Shown here: one piece after another, positions 1 to 12,500 of the stretch
How the letters are laid out: every line of letters begins with the position of its first letter
How positions within the stretch are numbered: position 1 is the first letter of the stretch
Assembly (NCBI GenBank): GCA_949130485.1
Contig: OX422190.1
Coordinates: 3,400,281 to 3,464,280, forward strand
Reading direction: 5' to 3'
From: Agelas oroides
Taxonomy: Eukaryota > Porifera > Demospongiae > Agelasida > Agelasidae
Length of the DNA: 64,000 bases
The notes under the pieces: generated by a model
Database searches by the model: none
Told to the model about the DNA's origin: nothing
What the model saw: only the letters and a program-made list of their open reading frames with translations
Position numbers and translations under genes: made by a program

Positions 1-58
1 TCGTACAAAGTTAGATCACACACACCCCACAACTCAAACTCATTCACTCACACACTCA

Positions 59-60
<2 letters not shown>

Positions 61-105
<45 letters not shown>
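61..105. repeat. CA microsatellite
   Basis: A run of about 22 CA units ends eight bases before the acceptor of the terminal LIM exon and so forms part of its pyrimidine-alternating tract. Copy B has a shorter run at about 49399-49437, so the length is variable. Confidence 0.95.
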
Positions 106-107
<2 letters not shown>

Positions 108-112
108 CCCAG

Positions 113-250
113 GACTGTGGTAAACAGCTTGCCAGCAGACAAGAGGGGGCAAGTAGGGAGAAGTGCTACCCACTTGAAGACCACCTCCTCTGCAAGGGCT
201 GCAACACTGCCAGGGCACAGGGCCTCCCCACAAGGACCACATCATTATAA
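113..250 (+). CDS. Terminal exon of a zyxin/LPP-like LIM gene (copy A, rest is upstream of window)
   Basis: The exon follows a CA microsatellite and a short pyrimidine stretch ending in ccag. It reads 45 codons in phase 0 and stops with TAA at 248-250. It encodes the second half of LIM3: DCGK, then EKCYPLEDHLLCKGCN, giving the closing zinc ligands (CYPL, LLCKGC) typical of the third LIM domain of zyxin, LPP, TRIP6 and Ajuba proteins. Those are focal-adhesion and nuclear-shuttling scaffolds. It is identical base for base to 49445-49582. The preceding exons must lie left of base 1. No standard AATAAA signal was seen just downstream. Family confidence is high from the complete second copy; the orthologue is not determined. 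Confidence 0.85.
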   Translation, partial: DCGKQLASRQEGASREKCYPLEDHLLCKGCNTARAQGLPTRTTSL

Positions 251-1720
251 AACACTACCTCAAACACTGCTCGTGTTCTGCATGAGCCATGACCTAGCTT
301 CACTCAACCCTCATCATGACATTTTTAACACTATCTTCAGGTGGAAATTTAGTCTGGTGTTGATCAGCAGCTCATGACAAATTGTTAGTTATATCCATGC
401 TCTTTTTTTTATAACACTGAGATAATATAGTAATACTATTGTATGATAGTATTTTTATCTGAGTCAGTTGTTGCTAAATTTATCATTGTTTTACTGTTTG
501 TAAGCTGCTGGTACAGTTCCTTTGTCAGTAGAGTTATCTTTCATGACAACCTTGTGCTCCTTCAGAATGTTGAGAACTACTGCAAGCACAGTGCCTGTGT
601 GTGGAAGTGGGAGGGGAGAGTTGTAAAGCCATACCGACATTAACATCTACTTAACTATATACTAACATTTAGTTTACTACTCAACAAAGATTGTGCTGGC
701 ATTGCTGGCAAGGGAACCAAGTATATAGAACCAGCTATTATGTAGCAGAGATGCCATTCCTTAACATGTTCCCAGGCTCTCAGTCCCACACACGAGTGGA
801 AACGAGGCTAGCTAGGCATGGCAACTTTAGTCTCATACCGAGGCCATTCATTAAACGGCCTGGGTACAAGACTAGTGCAACAATCAGCTATATGTGTACA
901 TATATAGCATGAGTGAGTTTTCAAACAAATAGTACTGGCAATGCTCTGCAGTGGGAGGCAAGCATGCATGTTTGAACTATTTGCATCCCCCCTATGATTG
1001 ACAGAGCAATTTACCAAATTTTTTTTACGTTCCTACAATACGTTTATGGAGATACTAATACAGGAATACCCTAGGCTGTCAGCAACCCTTGGGTCAAACA
1101 CTGAAAAATCATCCATGTGGTGGTACACCTTTAAATGGAATTGCCCAAGTAGCTGCCTCAGAACATTGTATCACAGGTGCTCTTGTGACCTTTGGTACCT
1201 AAGGTCATAATACCTGCAGGTGGAAAGAAGATGTGGAGAGAGGGGGGGGGGGGGGGGGGAGGGGGGAGCGTGAAGGGCAGGATGGAAAGAGGGAGGTGCA
1301 GAATTGGGAACATGAAAGTACCCACTGTGACCCACAGTGCCAATGATCTAACACAAACACACACCTACGGTAGGAGGTATCAGGATGGTAGGCACTTGAC
1401 TTAGTAATGCCCCTGTGTCACTTTAGGACACTTGTCCAGGGTTGGTGGCAGCAACTGGAGAGTGGTCAGTAGGTTGTGAAGGAGACGATCATCTGTGTAA
1501 AGTGTGGAAAAATTTATCAAAGTCTTCTCCAGCTATCAGGAAACAGTCACATAGTGTCTTTGTGTATTTTATAGGTGTACAGGTTGTGTCTGGAAACCCC
1601 TACTTCATCGTACCTCCATTAGACATGTCAAGGTCTACAACTTTACCAACAGCACACACGTTTGCACACACACCAAAGATGACTTTCATGTACTGAGGTT
1701 CAGGTTGTTTGTGCAAATAT

Positions 1721-1991
1721 GCTAGTCTCGTCCCTAGACCTCATCCAGTGCATATATCACTTCCAGTAGAATGCTTCCTTTCCCGCATGAGATACTGAGA
1801 GCAATCCGCACTGGGGTTGGTTTTGGGTCTGACACTACAAATGTGTGAAATCATTCAGTACATGATTTCCCTGGTTTCTCATACTGCTAGTTTTGGTTCC
1901 AGACTCCAAACTACCCCCAGCATGGAATGCTTTCAGTATCATTATACTGGAAGTGATGCACACACTGGATGAGGTCTGGGACGAGACTACC
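1721..1991. mobile_element. Two adjacent MITE-like elements with TAGTCTCGTCCC ends
   Basis: The block opens with TAGTCTCGTCCCTAGACC and closes with the inverse GGTCTGGGACGAGACTA. Internal inverted copies of the same ends at about 1830 and 1890 suggest two short elements side by side separated by about 50 bp. Both copies of the segmental duplication have it (51041-51301), so it predates the duplication. Confidence 0.65.
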
Positions 1992-2195
1992 ATGATCTAA
2001 GATTCACAACCTAGTAATAGTAAATGTAAGTGAAACTGTTTCACTATTTGCTTGGTGCTCTTACATTCAGAACACACACATTACTAGCAGGTAATCTTGT
2101 GCACGCGTCAAACTTTTACAGACAACCAACCTAAACCAGATTAGTCTGGCTTTAGGAGATAAGCTGCAGAGTGAGCAAGTGAAGGAAGGGCCTGG

Positions 2196-2320
2196 CAACC
2201 GTAGCACAGACCCCTAGGCTCTAGACCCCATTAGCCTGGCAATCCTAGCATGGACCTCTAGGCTCTAGACCCAGTTGGCCTGGCAACCCTAGTACGGACC
2301 TCTAGGCTCTAGGCCCCTAC
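2196..2320. repeat. Tandem repeat, about 45 bp, three units
   Basis: Three units share the core CCTAGGCTCTAGACCC and the lead CCTGGCAA. Copy B at about 51500-51585 has two units, so unit number differs between the copies. Confidence 0.8.
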
Positions 2321-2954
2321 TGTAGATGAGAAAACTGCAACGTCAGTCAAGCAGGTTCTTAGGTGTCAATTATCGTCATGAATATGTGTTTTGGTTTCTT
2401 CCAAGTGGAACATTCTGCTGTACTTCACACCAAATTCATCAAGCTGTTGAGTTAACCAATGAAGGTCAGGTGAAGGTCAGCAGGCCTGCTACGTGCGCAG
2501 ATTTTTTCAGCTTTGTAGCTTTTGATTTGTCTTCCAGTATTGAAGAAACCTAATGCATTTTAAGTTGAAATAGCTGCATTAACTGGAAAGAACAGCACTG
2601 GAAACCCAGATCAGTGTTAGGGATAGGTAGGGTTGGGCTGGTGAACAGGATTTCTGGTCCCTTTTTTTCCAGTTGGTCTGAATAGCCTTTACCTCACATG
2701 AAAACATAAGTAACTCAAGTTCTGAAACAATCTTTGCAGAATTGAAATGCTGTGACTTCATGCTTGCACAGAATTACACTTAAGTTGGAGATCCTGTCCC
2801 TCTAGTTTCAGTTCCAAGCTCCACCCCCTGCATCAAACTCACCACTTGTGTCCGTGATTGGTTCCTCAGTTAGTCGCTTGCAGGGACTAGAAGGCTCTAG
2901 GGTAGTGTGGGAACGATACTAGCTCTGGGTCCACCAGTTCGACTCGCTGTCTCT

Positions 2955-3025
2955 TGCTTTTTCCCGAGCTTTTACCCGAGCTTTTTCCCGAGCTTTTTCC
3001 CGAGCTTTTTCCCGAGCTTTTTCCC
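2955..3025. repeat. 14-bp minisatellite
   Basis: The unit GAGCTTTTTCCCGA is repeated about five times. Copy B at about 52258 has only a single degenerate TTTCCC stretch, so the array expanded in A or collapsed in B. Confidence 0.85.
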
Positions 3026-3070
3026 ATTTCCTCAGGTTCGCGAGTCACAATCCTAACGAATGGGAATGAG

Positions 3071-3424
3071 CATAGATAATATTAGCCTCGTTCCCAGGCC
3101 GTTCCCGGCTCCAGTTTTGATCGCTTGCAGTATAAAAACGGAGGGGAAGGCCTGGGAGAAAGAGTCACGTGCGTGACGTCAGGTAGACGTGAGGGTAGAC
3201 GTGAGGGGGGGCGGTGCCCGACGAAGAATCTCGAGGTCCTTCTTGTAATATCTTGTCCAAGAACTTGAGACTGTAACATTCGAAAGACAGCGTCACCGCC
3301 CCCCCTCACGTCTACCTGACGTCACGCACGTGACTCTTTCTCCCAGGCCTTCCCCTCCGTTTTTATACTGCAAGCGATCAAAACTGGAGCCGGGAACGGC
3401 CTGGGAACGAGGCTATTATCTATG
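3071..3424. mobile_element. Foldback hAT-like MITE, present only in copy A
   Basis: The element is a near-complete palindrome of about 354 bp. It starts CATAGATAATATTAGCCTCG and ends with the inverse, CGAGGCTATTATCTATG. The arms are about 140 bp and include GACGTCAGGTAGACGTGAGG and its complement. A 7-8 bp direct repeat, GGAATGAG, flanks it. Copy B at about 52310 has a single GGAATGAG and no insert. A foldback element with an 8-bp target duplication is characteristic of the hAT superfamily; that assignment is inference. The element ends about 125 bp upstream of the first ATG of the GTPase gene. Confidence 0.9.
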
Positions 3425-3473
3425 GAATGAGACTGTACCCCAGTCGTTATTGCGCTGCCACACCCAAACATGA

Positions 3474-3483
3474 CCAAATAAGG
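3474..3483 (+). promoter_or_regulatory. CArG-box match upstream of Death-domain GTPase gene, copy A
   Basis: CCAAATAAGG fits the CC(A/T)6GG consensus bound by SRF-type MADS proteins. It lies about 67 bp upstream of the proposed ATG at 3550 and is kept at 52346-52355 in copy B. A single ten-base match is weak evidence on its own. Confidence 0.4.
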
Positions 3484-3549
3484 AAATGTGATCGATCGTT
3501 GGAATTCGCCTTCCTGATAACCATTGTCTGGAGTATTCCAGTTAGCGCG

Positions 3550-3589
3550 ATGCTGAGTACATTGAGAGGAAAGAAGAAGACAGTTGAAG
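3550..3589 (+). CDS. Exon 1, gene A: start codon and basic leader
   Basis: ATG is followed by twelve codons (MLSTLRGKKKTVE) and one extra base before the donor GGTAACT. It ends in phase 1, exactly as exon 2 requires. The counterpart at 52421-52460 differs by one synonymous base. Conservation, phase fit and the lack of any other in-phase ATG before exon 2 support this start. No transcript evidence is available, so an additional upstream non-coding exon is possible. Confidence 0.65.
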
Positions 3590-6500
3590 GTAACTAATGA
3601 TGTGTGGGGGCGTGTCTGCTCACAATTATGCATTCTGGTGACCCGCCCTTTTGGAGCCAGCCTCCCTTTTGGAAGTCTGGTAATGAGACTATTGCTGTCC
3701 TGCCGGGTAGACCCTCGCAAAGCCAGACTCTCAGTGAGAGTCTGGCTTCATGAGACTAGACCCAGCCGCAGCTTAGGCCATTCCAAGTTGTACTTCTGTT
3801 TCTGGTTCTATGATTTCCCTGCTACTGTGTGTGCAGACTGTACATCAGCAACACAAGTAGCAATCAAAACATTTGCCAGTACAGACACACACATCACTGC
3901 ATAAGATACACCAAAATATTATTACAGTTCTTGAAAATGACACTACTTTTGCCCTTCTGCAAATGGGGTGTACCAAAGCAAGTAGAGTCAAGGCTGGAAA
4001 TACAAGAAAAACTCTTACCTCCAAAAAAGTCAACCATGAAGCTTTGGATTTCAGTGTGCACAGCTTCTGCACATGTGCATTATTCTGGGTTGCTCATAAA
4101 TTAGAATTGTCCAGAGGACCAGAAACAGATGTAAAACTTGGAGCGGCCTTACTTTCAGAGACAGAAAGCCTGCTGTCAAAAATATTGTGTTAGTTGAGAT
4201 GTTCCCTCCTACCAGGCTTCTTAATCGACTGCCAGAAACTTTCATTAGTGTCGTGAGCCATATGTTGCACCACAGCCTCAATCTTCATTCTTTACTGTCC
4301 CCACTGGAACATCTCAAGATCATGATGCTAACTAGCTTAGTAAACACAGGTCTTTCGATGGCAGATGTAACACTTTGCTAGCTCACATCACATCCACAAG
4401 GTAGCTCCACAGATCGATAATGCATTATGTAAACTGGGGAATTTCCCTACATCATCACATGCTGCTTACTGGGACAGCAATGGTATACTCCAGTCACCTT
4501 CCTTATGTGAAGGTGGAGCTGGCTCTCAGGACAGTTTGTAGACAGAGAGCTGTATAACTTCTCTAGTTGCAACAGTTGCCTCGTTCCCAGGCTTCTCCCC
4601 AACTCCTTACAAAAGCTGGGGAATAGCCTGCAAACGAGGCTAACTGAACTCCCAAACAATGACATAAGTGCAGTGGGCCTTTAGGACAAATGCGTTCACC
4701 ATAGTTGATTGCCCAAGAGCACAATCATACCGTAGATTGGAAAAAAGTTTGCTGTTAAAATAATTTCACGGTTGAGACCGACTTTGAAAATTCAACACGT
4801 GAATAAAAACATTTACACAGCGATGATCAATGTCCACGCACGTCCACACCTCCCGAGGTAAACATCAGATTGACAACTACTCCTGACAGCCACAGTGTTA
4901 CAGCCAGTGATACCTGACTCTCCTGACACCTGATAGTAGACTAAATGCTAGGAATGCTCCAGGCGCTCGTCCATATTGTAACCGTTGACTGCTAAAATAT
5001 TTCGCGGATTGAACGAACCCTGAAAATTTAGCACCACGAAAATTTTTTACGCAAATTATTTGTAACGTGAAAATTTCCTGATCTACGGCATTGAACTTAG
5101 CCAGTCAGAACAGGGAAAGCCAGATTGGCAAGTTTAACTGAATCAACAGTTTTTATTGTGTGGGCACAATCAACCTGAAATTGACAGTATTATGAGACTT
5201 TGAAGTTGCTTGAAATAGGAAATTGTGTTCTCTGAGATCTTGCATGATTGCAGAGTCCCTCCCTCATTGTTCACTGAGTGTGCTGATTGTGTGAAACTCC
5301 AGTTGTGGTTAACACAGTACATGTGCAGTATGAATTTATTGTGTTGAGTGATATTTACAATACATTGTATTGTGATGGTGACACAACATGTTATGTACTG
5401 ACTATTCCTGTCTCCACTTCAGGTCCTCCACTCACTGTGGACAACATCCTCAAATATATACGAGAGGTGAAGAACTTGAGGAAGGTGGGAGGGTTCTTGC
5501 TTAGTTACAGTAGTACCAAACTGGATGCCATCCAAAGGGAGTACAGTTCTGATTCAGATAGGCTACAAGCTGTAGTGCAGCAGTGGCTGGAGGGTGGAGG
5601 TCTCACACCATCATGGAGGTGGCTAGTCTGGTCACTAGACACAGCTGGTGATATCGTTGTGGCAGATCCCATTCGAGGATTTGCAGAACCACCACCAGGT
5701 GAGTCATCCTGAAGTTGGTGGGTAATGGTAAAGTTTACACACAGTTACCATAGATTGGTACAGTGGACCCTCGCTTATCCAATGGCAATGGTACCAGACC
5801 ATGGCCACATAGGCGTAGAAGATTTTTAGATTGGGGAGCACACATCGTAGCCAAGTGCATAAAACACAGTGGCTAGGTGGTCTGGAGGAATGCCCCCCAG
5901 AAAAATTTGTAAAAATGAGATGCTTCGCAATTGTTTCTTACCTGTAGTTTTTGAGGCACGGAATTCCTAATTGGCTACCTTTCCACTGATCGCAGATTTT
6001 GCAAAAAAATTAGCACACAAAACAGCTAGGGAGTCTGCGGCATACCCCTTGAGGTTGCTTCCTTTTTGGCGAGCAGGATTCCGATTCAGTACATGAGCAC
6101 ACAAAGATAAATCTAGTGCTAGTGATCTAGCTGCATGTATCTCTCGAAGCAAACTGTCATTTGCGTACTGAAGAAGGGGCCATTGAGTGAATTAGTCTCT
6201 TGCTTAGGCACCGTTTAGAGACACGAGAATGTAAAACAGCCCATAGTTGGTGCCGACAAGTGTGACTGCATGGCTGTATCAAATTAAGCTTAATTTCTTG
6301 ACTAATGGAAGGTTGGGTTCACTATCTAATAGACACGTGATACGGTAGTCTACATGCTAAGTGGGCGTGGCGCACATTGTTGAGGGGGCACATGCCCCCA
6401 GTTGTCCCTTGGTTCTGAAACCTATGTACAGCATCGATAAGTGAAATGGCCAAGATATGTGAATGGCTGGATAAAATATATCATGCAAATAGTGTCTATA

Positions 6501-9500
6501 ATGTATCATCATTAGCTAAGCTCAGTTTCTTTTCATGTCATGCTATCCACTGTCAGTGCAAACAATGGTATGTTGGCCTCTTGACCTGATTGTGCACATG
6601 TATGTATGGTGTACGTGCATTAATTAAAACCCATGGAAATGCCGTCTGGATAATCTGATTAGCCAGATATTTGAGGTTCGGATAAGTGAGGTTCCACTGT
6701 ATATAATTTTGCCTGTCAAACACTCAACTACAGATCTTTCCAAGTTGCTCGTCTAGGGACTATGGAGCAAAACAAAGCATTGACATACTCAATTAGTGGT
6801 GTGCAAAGTGCCTTGGCTGAGACTAATTACTTACTACCTGTGCACTAAATTGACAAATTCAGTACGTCAACACGTACTGCTGGTAGTCACTGGACAAGCA
6901 GCTTGCAAAGCTCTGTACTAAGAATTTTCCTGGAGGAACTACTGAGTAATTGCTACATTTGTGGGTTAGTACACGGCAATATTCATAGCCCAGTATTGTG
7001 TGTGGTAATGAGATTTGACTACAATGACATTTCCCACTACAAGCACATTGTATTTTCAGTTTACACACTGCATAGTGAGTATACCATACAGCAGGAATAT
7101 TTCACCAAGGAAAATTTTCACCAAGCCGGGTGTGGTAAAATTTTGCCAGATTTCTTTTTGCCAGTCAATTGTTGTTGAAACCCCACCTACCTATAAGAAC
7201 TAACGTATCTCTACCTGGGATGATTTTGTTGACTCTGATGTTTTTTACTGAGAGGCCTTATCTACTTGCTGGTCTTTATCTAGCGTCTACACCAACTACT
7301 TGTAGCCATGCAGAGATAAAGGTTAACGATAAAAGTTTATATGTTCAGAGCACAACAGGCACATGTAAATACAGGATGTTTGCCACTTGAAATGACTAGT
7401 AAAGTTGGTGAAAATTTCCCACTCTACAGTGATTAAAGGCATTGTGTCCCCACCTGGTGATGTCATGGTTCAAAATCCAATCAGCTATACAACACAAGTT
7501 AGATTGAGTCATCTTGATCTTTCACTCATGTTTAGTGGAGGCTCAGCACTACCTTATGTGTCATGTCCCCCCACCAGACACCTGTCTCCCTCCACACTAC
7601 TTTCATATGACATGTGGGTTAATCACATAAATAATGAATGCCACCAAAATATGGCATGTGTGTCTACCATTACACACGTGTCTGCTTAGTTGATAGTGAC
7701 CGTCTGTGTAGAACTGCCTGTGACACTTGGTGTGTCTGTAACCCAAAGTCAGAATGCCTTGTTTCAGTTTAGGGGGTCACATGCAACCTACTCCTTAATA
7801 AACGTAGTACATATCTTAATTAACCCTCACTGAGCCAACTTTACCACAACCAGTATTATATCCACTCTAATTAAGGCACTCTCCAATGAAGGTATACCCT
7901 GGGCCTAAAATTGTTTATCCCCTTTAAAGTGCTTCTGGCCATTATGACTATTTTTTGAGGGGAGCGTTCTGTTTCCTACATTGTTGATTACAGGTACAAC
8001 AATTTGGTCCACTGCATACCTTGACCTATTGTGTCTAATGTTCAATAAAAGTGTCAAAAGCTCGAGTGCAAGTAGTAGTGTCAGTGGTGCTCTAATTAGC
8101 AGTGTTGTTGTCAGAACAAGACGTGTTTAAGAGTCTGAATTACTTTGTTCTCTCAAAAGCACCCTCCACAGCTCATAACTATTTTAACAGTGCTTAATTA
8201 GTAACCTCGTTCCCAGGTGACGGAAAGCTGGGCGGAGCCTGGGAACGAGGCTACTTAATTAAAGTGTTATACAGTAATATGATTGCATCATTTGGTGTGC
8301 CTAAACCACTAATGTCATGATGGGTCAGTCAGAATCACTTAGTTTAGAGACTAAGAGAATTCTAGATTTGATATTAGGATGCTGGGAGTTTTATGGATGA
8401 CTTACATACATGTAAATCTCTTCTAGTATACTTCCCATCTTTGATTGAAACACCATGCTGTAAAATCAAGTTGATAAGCTAGCTTATGAAATGCAGTGAC
8501 AAGGAACTGTAACCTTACATAGTCTTACAAATTAAAGAGTGCCCAACCCTGACGTTTTGCTAAGTTTTCTGTGTCGGGTCAAATTTTACATACTCACCCT
8601 TGTGCTAGCCTTATGTGGTCATGCAGACCAGCTGGGTTTTGAGAAGTGCTACACATATTTCAGGGAGGAAACTTCATAGTATACTTTCCCTTTCCAAATG
8701 AGGTGTCAAAGTTTCCATACTAAGCTTCTAGAGATGCAATTCAGCCATACGATTTGCATGTCGCTACTGTTCATAGTGTTGCATATGACGAGGACATGAG
8801 TCAAGGGCTGGTGGCTCTGTTCTGCTGTTGTTCACTGAAAGTTGTCAGTTCACTAGGTGATGAATTCAAGCAAGGACATTTCACTCATCTCATCCTCTTG
8901 CAGCAGCAAGTGAGAGGCCCTGGCTATTCAAGGTGTTGTCTTCACTTGCTACCTACCAAACTAGGAAAAACCAAAGTATCATGAGAACAAATGCTTTACT
9001 GCTACGTAACAAGAGTGGGCCAGGCCGGTCCCCTTTGAGTGTCTTGCAGTGAGTGTTTGCTACTAACAAAGGTGGGTGCTCTTTCACGGATGAATTAGTA
9101 AACACTTGAAAGAACACTCACCCCCCTCTTTGGTGAATATGGGCACTGTTTCATGACACTACAGTACTCTGCATCATGTGAATTACACACGACTGTAGCA
9201 CCAGGAGCTTATGAGTGCCGCGAAGAGTGCCCATATTCACCAAAGAGGGGTCCTGGTAGCACACAGTTGGCCTGCTTATATGCATGTTAACCATGCCTAT
9301 ACTCAAGTCTGTTAGACGAAGCCACTGTACATAACCATGAAAATGATGAGTATTGTGTGAGGCCGCCATGTCTAGAAGATCATATACCGGAAGTATTGGC
9401 GGTCTTTAAATTTGGCAGTGGCGCCTCGCAGCACATTACGTCTTGCATGCGCGTTTATCAGGGAGTGTTGCTGTCCTCTCGTTTGAGGTACTTGAACTAA

Positions 9501-12500
9501 GCCATGAGTTCGCAGATTTACAAGAAATATAACTGGCAGCGTGCTAGCGCTGAGCTAGCTACATGTATATGTACAGCTCGCGTAGACGGGCGCCGGGTGG
9601 AGCCAAGAGCACTACTGCATGCATTACGTCATTACGCGTTGCGGGGGAAAATAATATTGGCGGATTTTAATTTGGCGGTTTCAACCCAGACCGCCAAACC
9701 GCCAAATTTAATTCCCTGTCAAATTTTCCAGCTATACGGTAGTCTCCAGCTACTGGAGAAGTGCTTCCGTTGTCATGTGAGAAAATGTGTTGTGTAGCTC
9801 TTTCTTTTCATCTTGTTGGCCGATCACCATCATGGTTGTTCTGACTCTTGAGATGTTGTAGCCAAGCTTCTGCCATCTAGTTAGACTGGGGAGGTGGCGA
9901 ACACAGTGAAGGGATAACTGACAAGTGTTGGCACATGCAGTACACCCATGTTCCTAGTTGCTATGCAAGAACAGTGGTATGTACACCTAGCATAATAATG
10001 TAGGTACCCTCAACAGATTAATCTCTAGCCTTGTTCCCAGGCCTCCTCCATTTGTTAAATACTGTTCTGCTTCCATGTATTATTGTGAACATGAACAAAA
10101 GAGGGGAGCCATGGAAATGAGGCTATGAATGTCCTTAATAACCATACCTAAGGTCAACATACATACACACCACTAATTATCCATTTTGAGAACACTCCTT
10201 GCTGTTACTTCACTCTGTCTTCAGTCATAAATCAACTTACATGAATCAATTCTGTCCCAAGTGATTGTAAGAAAACTGGCATGTACACCTATCACAATAA
10301 CATATCATTACCACCATAGTACAAAGCTATACTGGAAAATATATCGAGTTTGTTGCTGTCTGTATTGTCTGTAGTGCGCATGCCAACGGTGATATTCTTT
10401 TCCGGTATAGCTTGGTACTATGGTGATAATGATTTTATCATACCAACCTTCGATTTCATTGCATGTTCAAACTCAGCACTTGTAGTACCTGATATGGAGC
10501 CTTATGTGACCTGTAGTACTGATACGGGTTTTCACGTGACTTGCAGTACCTGATACGGACTCTCACATGAGTAAAAAATACTGCTTTTTATAAACTATGT
10601 GCAACTGCAAGGCTTCCCCATTGACTCCCACACGTTCGCGTGAGTTAGACGTATGATATTGTACCTTAATTAATTTGCCAGATGCTCTCTACATGCATGT
10701 ACGTCAACACATACACAATACCTTTGAGAACACTCCTTGCTGTTACTCATTCAGACTCACGTCATAAATGAATTTGCGTAACAATTCTGTCTCACATGAT
10801 CTTTGTGTGACTATCCTGACTAGTACTCTTACAGTACACACTTTATGCAGCAGGACTACTGTCTCATTAGTGATTCATTAGAGGTGGGCATTAATTGAAT
10901 TATGTTTACTCAGAGATGCCTCTTCAGGACTACTGTCTCATTAGTTATCAGTGTGTTCTTTTATCATACATGTTAGTCTCGCGTGCGAGGGTCTGACTCC
11001 GAGACTACATACATGTATCATGTGTTGGGGCTAAGTTCTTAGATACATGTACCTGGGTTTCTCCCAATAGCTGTGACAAAGTGGTCATTGAAAATTGTAT
11101 TAATTGTGGCCAAGACCACATCAGAATGGGCAGCTAGAGTAAGAGTGTGTAACTCCATAAAATTTGAAACCGGGCAGAATTTTACCGCCAGTACTAAAAT
11201 TGGTAACACATACTGCACTTGCTGTGTAGACATAAGCCGTTGTTGCTAATGATACATGCTCTTACTCTTCCTATGTGCTCTTGCTGTGGCCTGACACATT
11301 GCACTGCATGGTGCACCATTGTAACTTGTCAGTGTACCGTGTGTTTAGTCTCATGCCCAGACCGCGTTCTTGATTTTGCCAAGCTGGAACTGGGAATGAG
11401 ACTACCATGCATCATGTCTTGGGGCCAAGTTCTTACTTAGATACATGTACCTGGGTTGCTGCCAATAGCTGTGATATAGTGGTCATTGAGAATTGTATTA
11501 ATAGTGGTCTGACACATTGCAGTATGACACACTAACCATGTAACAGGTTTTGAGTTTGTGTTTCCAACAGTTGTAAAATGTAACATTGTGTCTCTCCCTC
11601 AGATACAACCCTCAATGAACAAACTATTGGACCAATAATGGAGGCAGTAGGAGACTGGCGGCAGCTTGCAACTACTGCTTATCTTGATATCCCACGTGCC
11701 ATACGAGAGAGGATCACTGAACGTCACACAACTAATGAGGAGCAGACCCGTGCTGCTGGTGAGTGGTGGATCCACACATACCCATCTCCATCCTGGGACC
11801 GTCTTGCCAGGGCACTCTACCGTAGTGGACAGGATACAGCATTGGAGAAGATGGCACAGTACTTGCCAAAAGGTGTGTACATGGAGAGGATATTATACAC
11901 AGTAGTCCTTATTGTCTCTGTCAGCTCAGCAACCTCCTGTTTTCTGTTAGACTAGTGTAAGTACTCATGCCAGTCAGCATTGTTGTCACTGGGGTTAGTG
12001 GGTCATGAATTACTACTGAGTTCTTAAAGGATCCTGTTTGTATAAGACCTTTGTAGTGTCAAGTGGCTGTAACAGTGAAACATGTCCAGTTGCTTTAGGC
12101 TATAACCACTATATAGGATGCAGTTGCAATTTCAACTTGAGTCTTCACTCCAATACACAGAAGTGGGAGAGTGGCAAAAAATGGAGAAGGCCCGGGAATA
12201 CTCATCACATGAATGATGTCAGATGGGCACAAGGTGGACGTAGGGATGATGATGGCCGACTACACTTGATTGTGTGAACATCTGAGGTCCTGCCTAGTGG
12301 CAGAGTGCTTGATGAGGAAGTTTAGTGTGTCACTGAATGTGGACCATACCTCCCCTACGTTCACCTCATGTCCACCTGATGTCATTCATGTGGTCAGTGT
12401 TCCCAGACCTTTCTATTTTTCGCCACTCTTCCACTTCCATATACTACTGTGAACACAAACAGAAGAATAAAAACAAGGCAGGTCGGGGAAATGAGGTTTA

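Larger units (their letters stand above)
251..3549. other. Spacer between LIM exon and Death-domain GTPase gene, copy A
   Basis: No supportable coding exon was found. The spacer holds the presumed LIM 3' UTR, a G-run at about 1244-1262 that is shorter in copy B, paired MITE-like inverted repeats at 1721-1991, a roughly 45-bp triplication at about 2196-2320, a 14-bp minisatellite at about 2955-3025 and a foldback MITE at 3071-3424. The last 125 bases are the likely promoter and 5' UTR of the downstream gene. Confidence 0.6.
5699..11602 (+). other. Intron 2, gene A
   Basis: The intron is 5.9 kb. It holds a pogo-like element at 5761-6699, mini-MITEs at 8201-8253 and 10974-11008, a segment inverted relative to copy B at about 8428-8790, an inverted repeat at about 9120-9250, a TTGGCGG-bearing repeat at about 9385-9720, and MITE-like ends at about 10023-10130 and 11345-11406. 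No coding exon was recognised. Confidence 0.6.
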
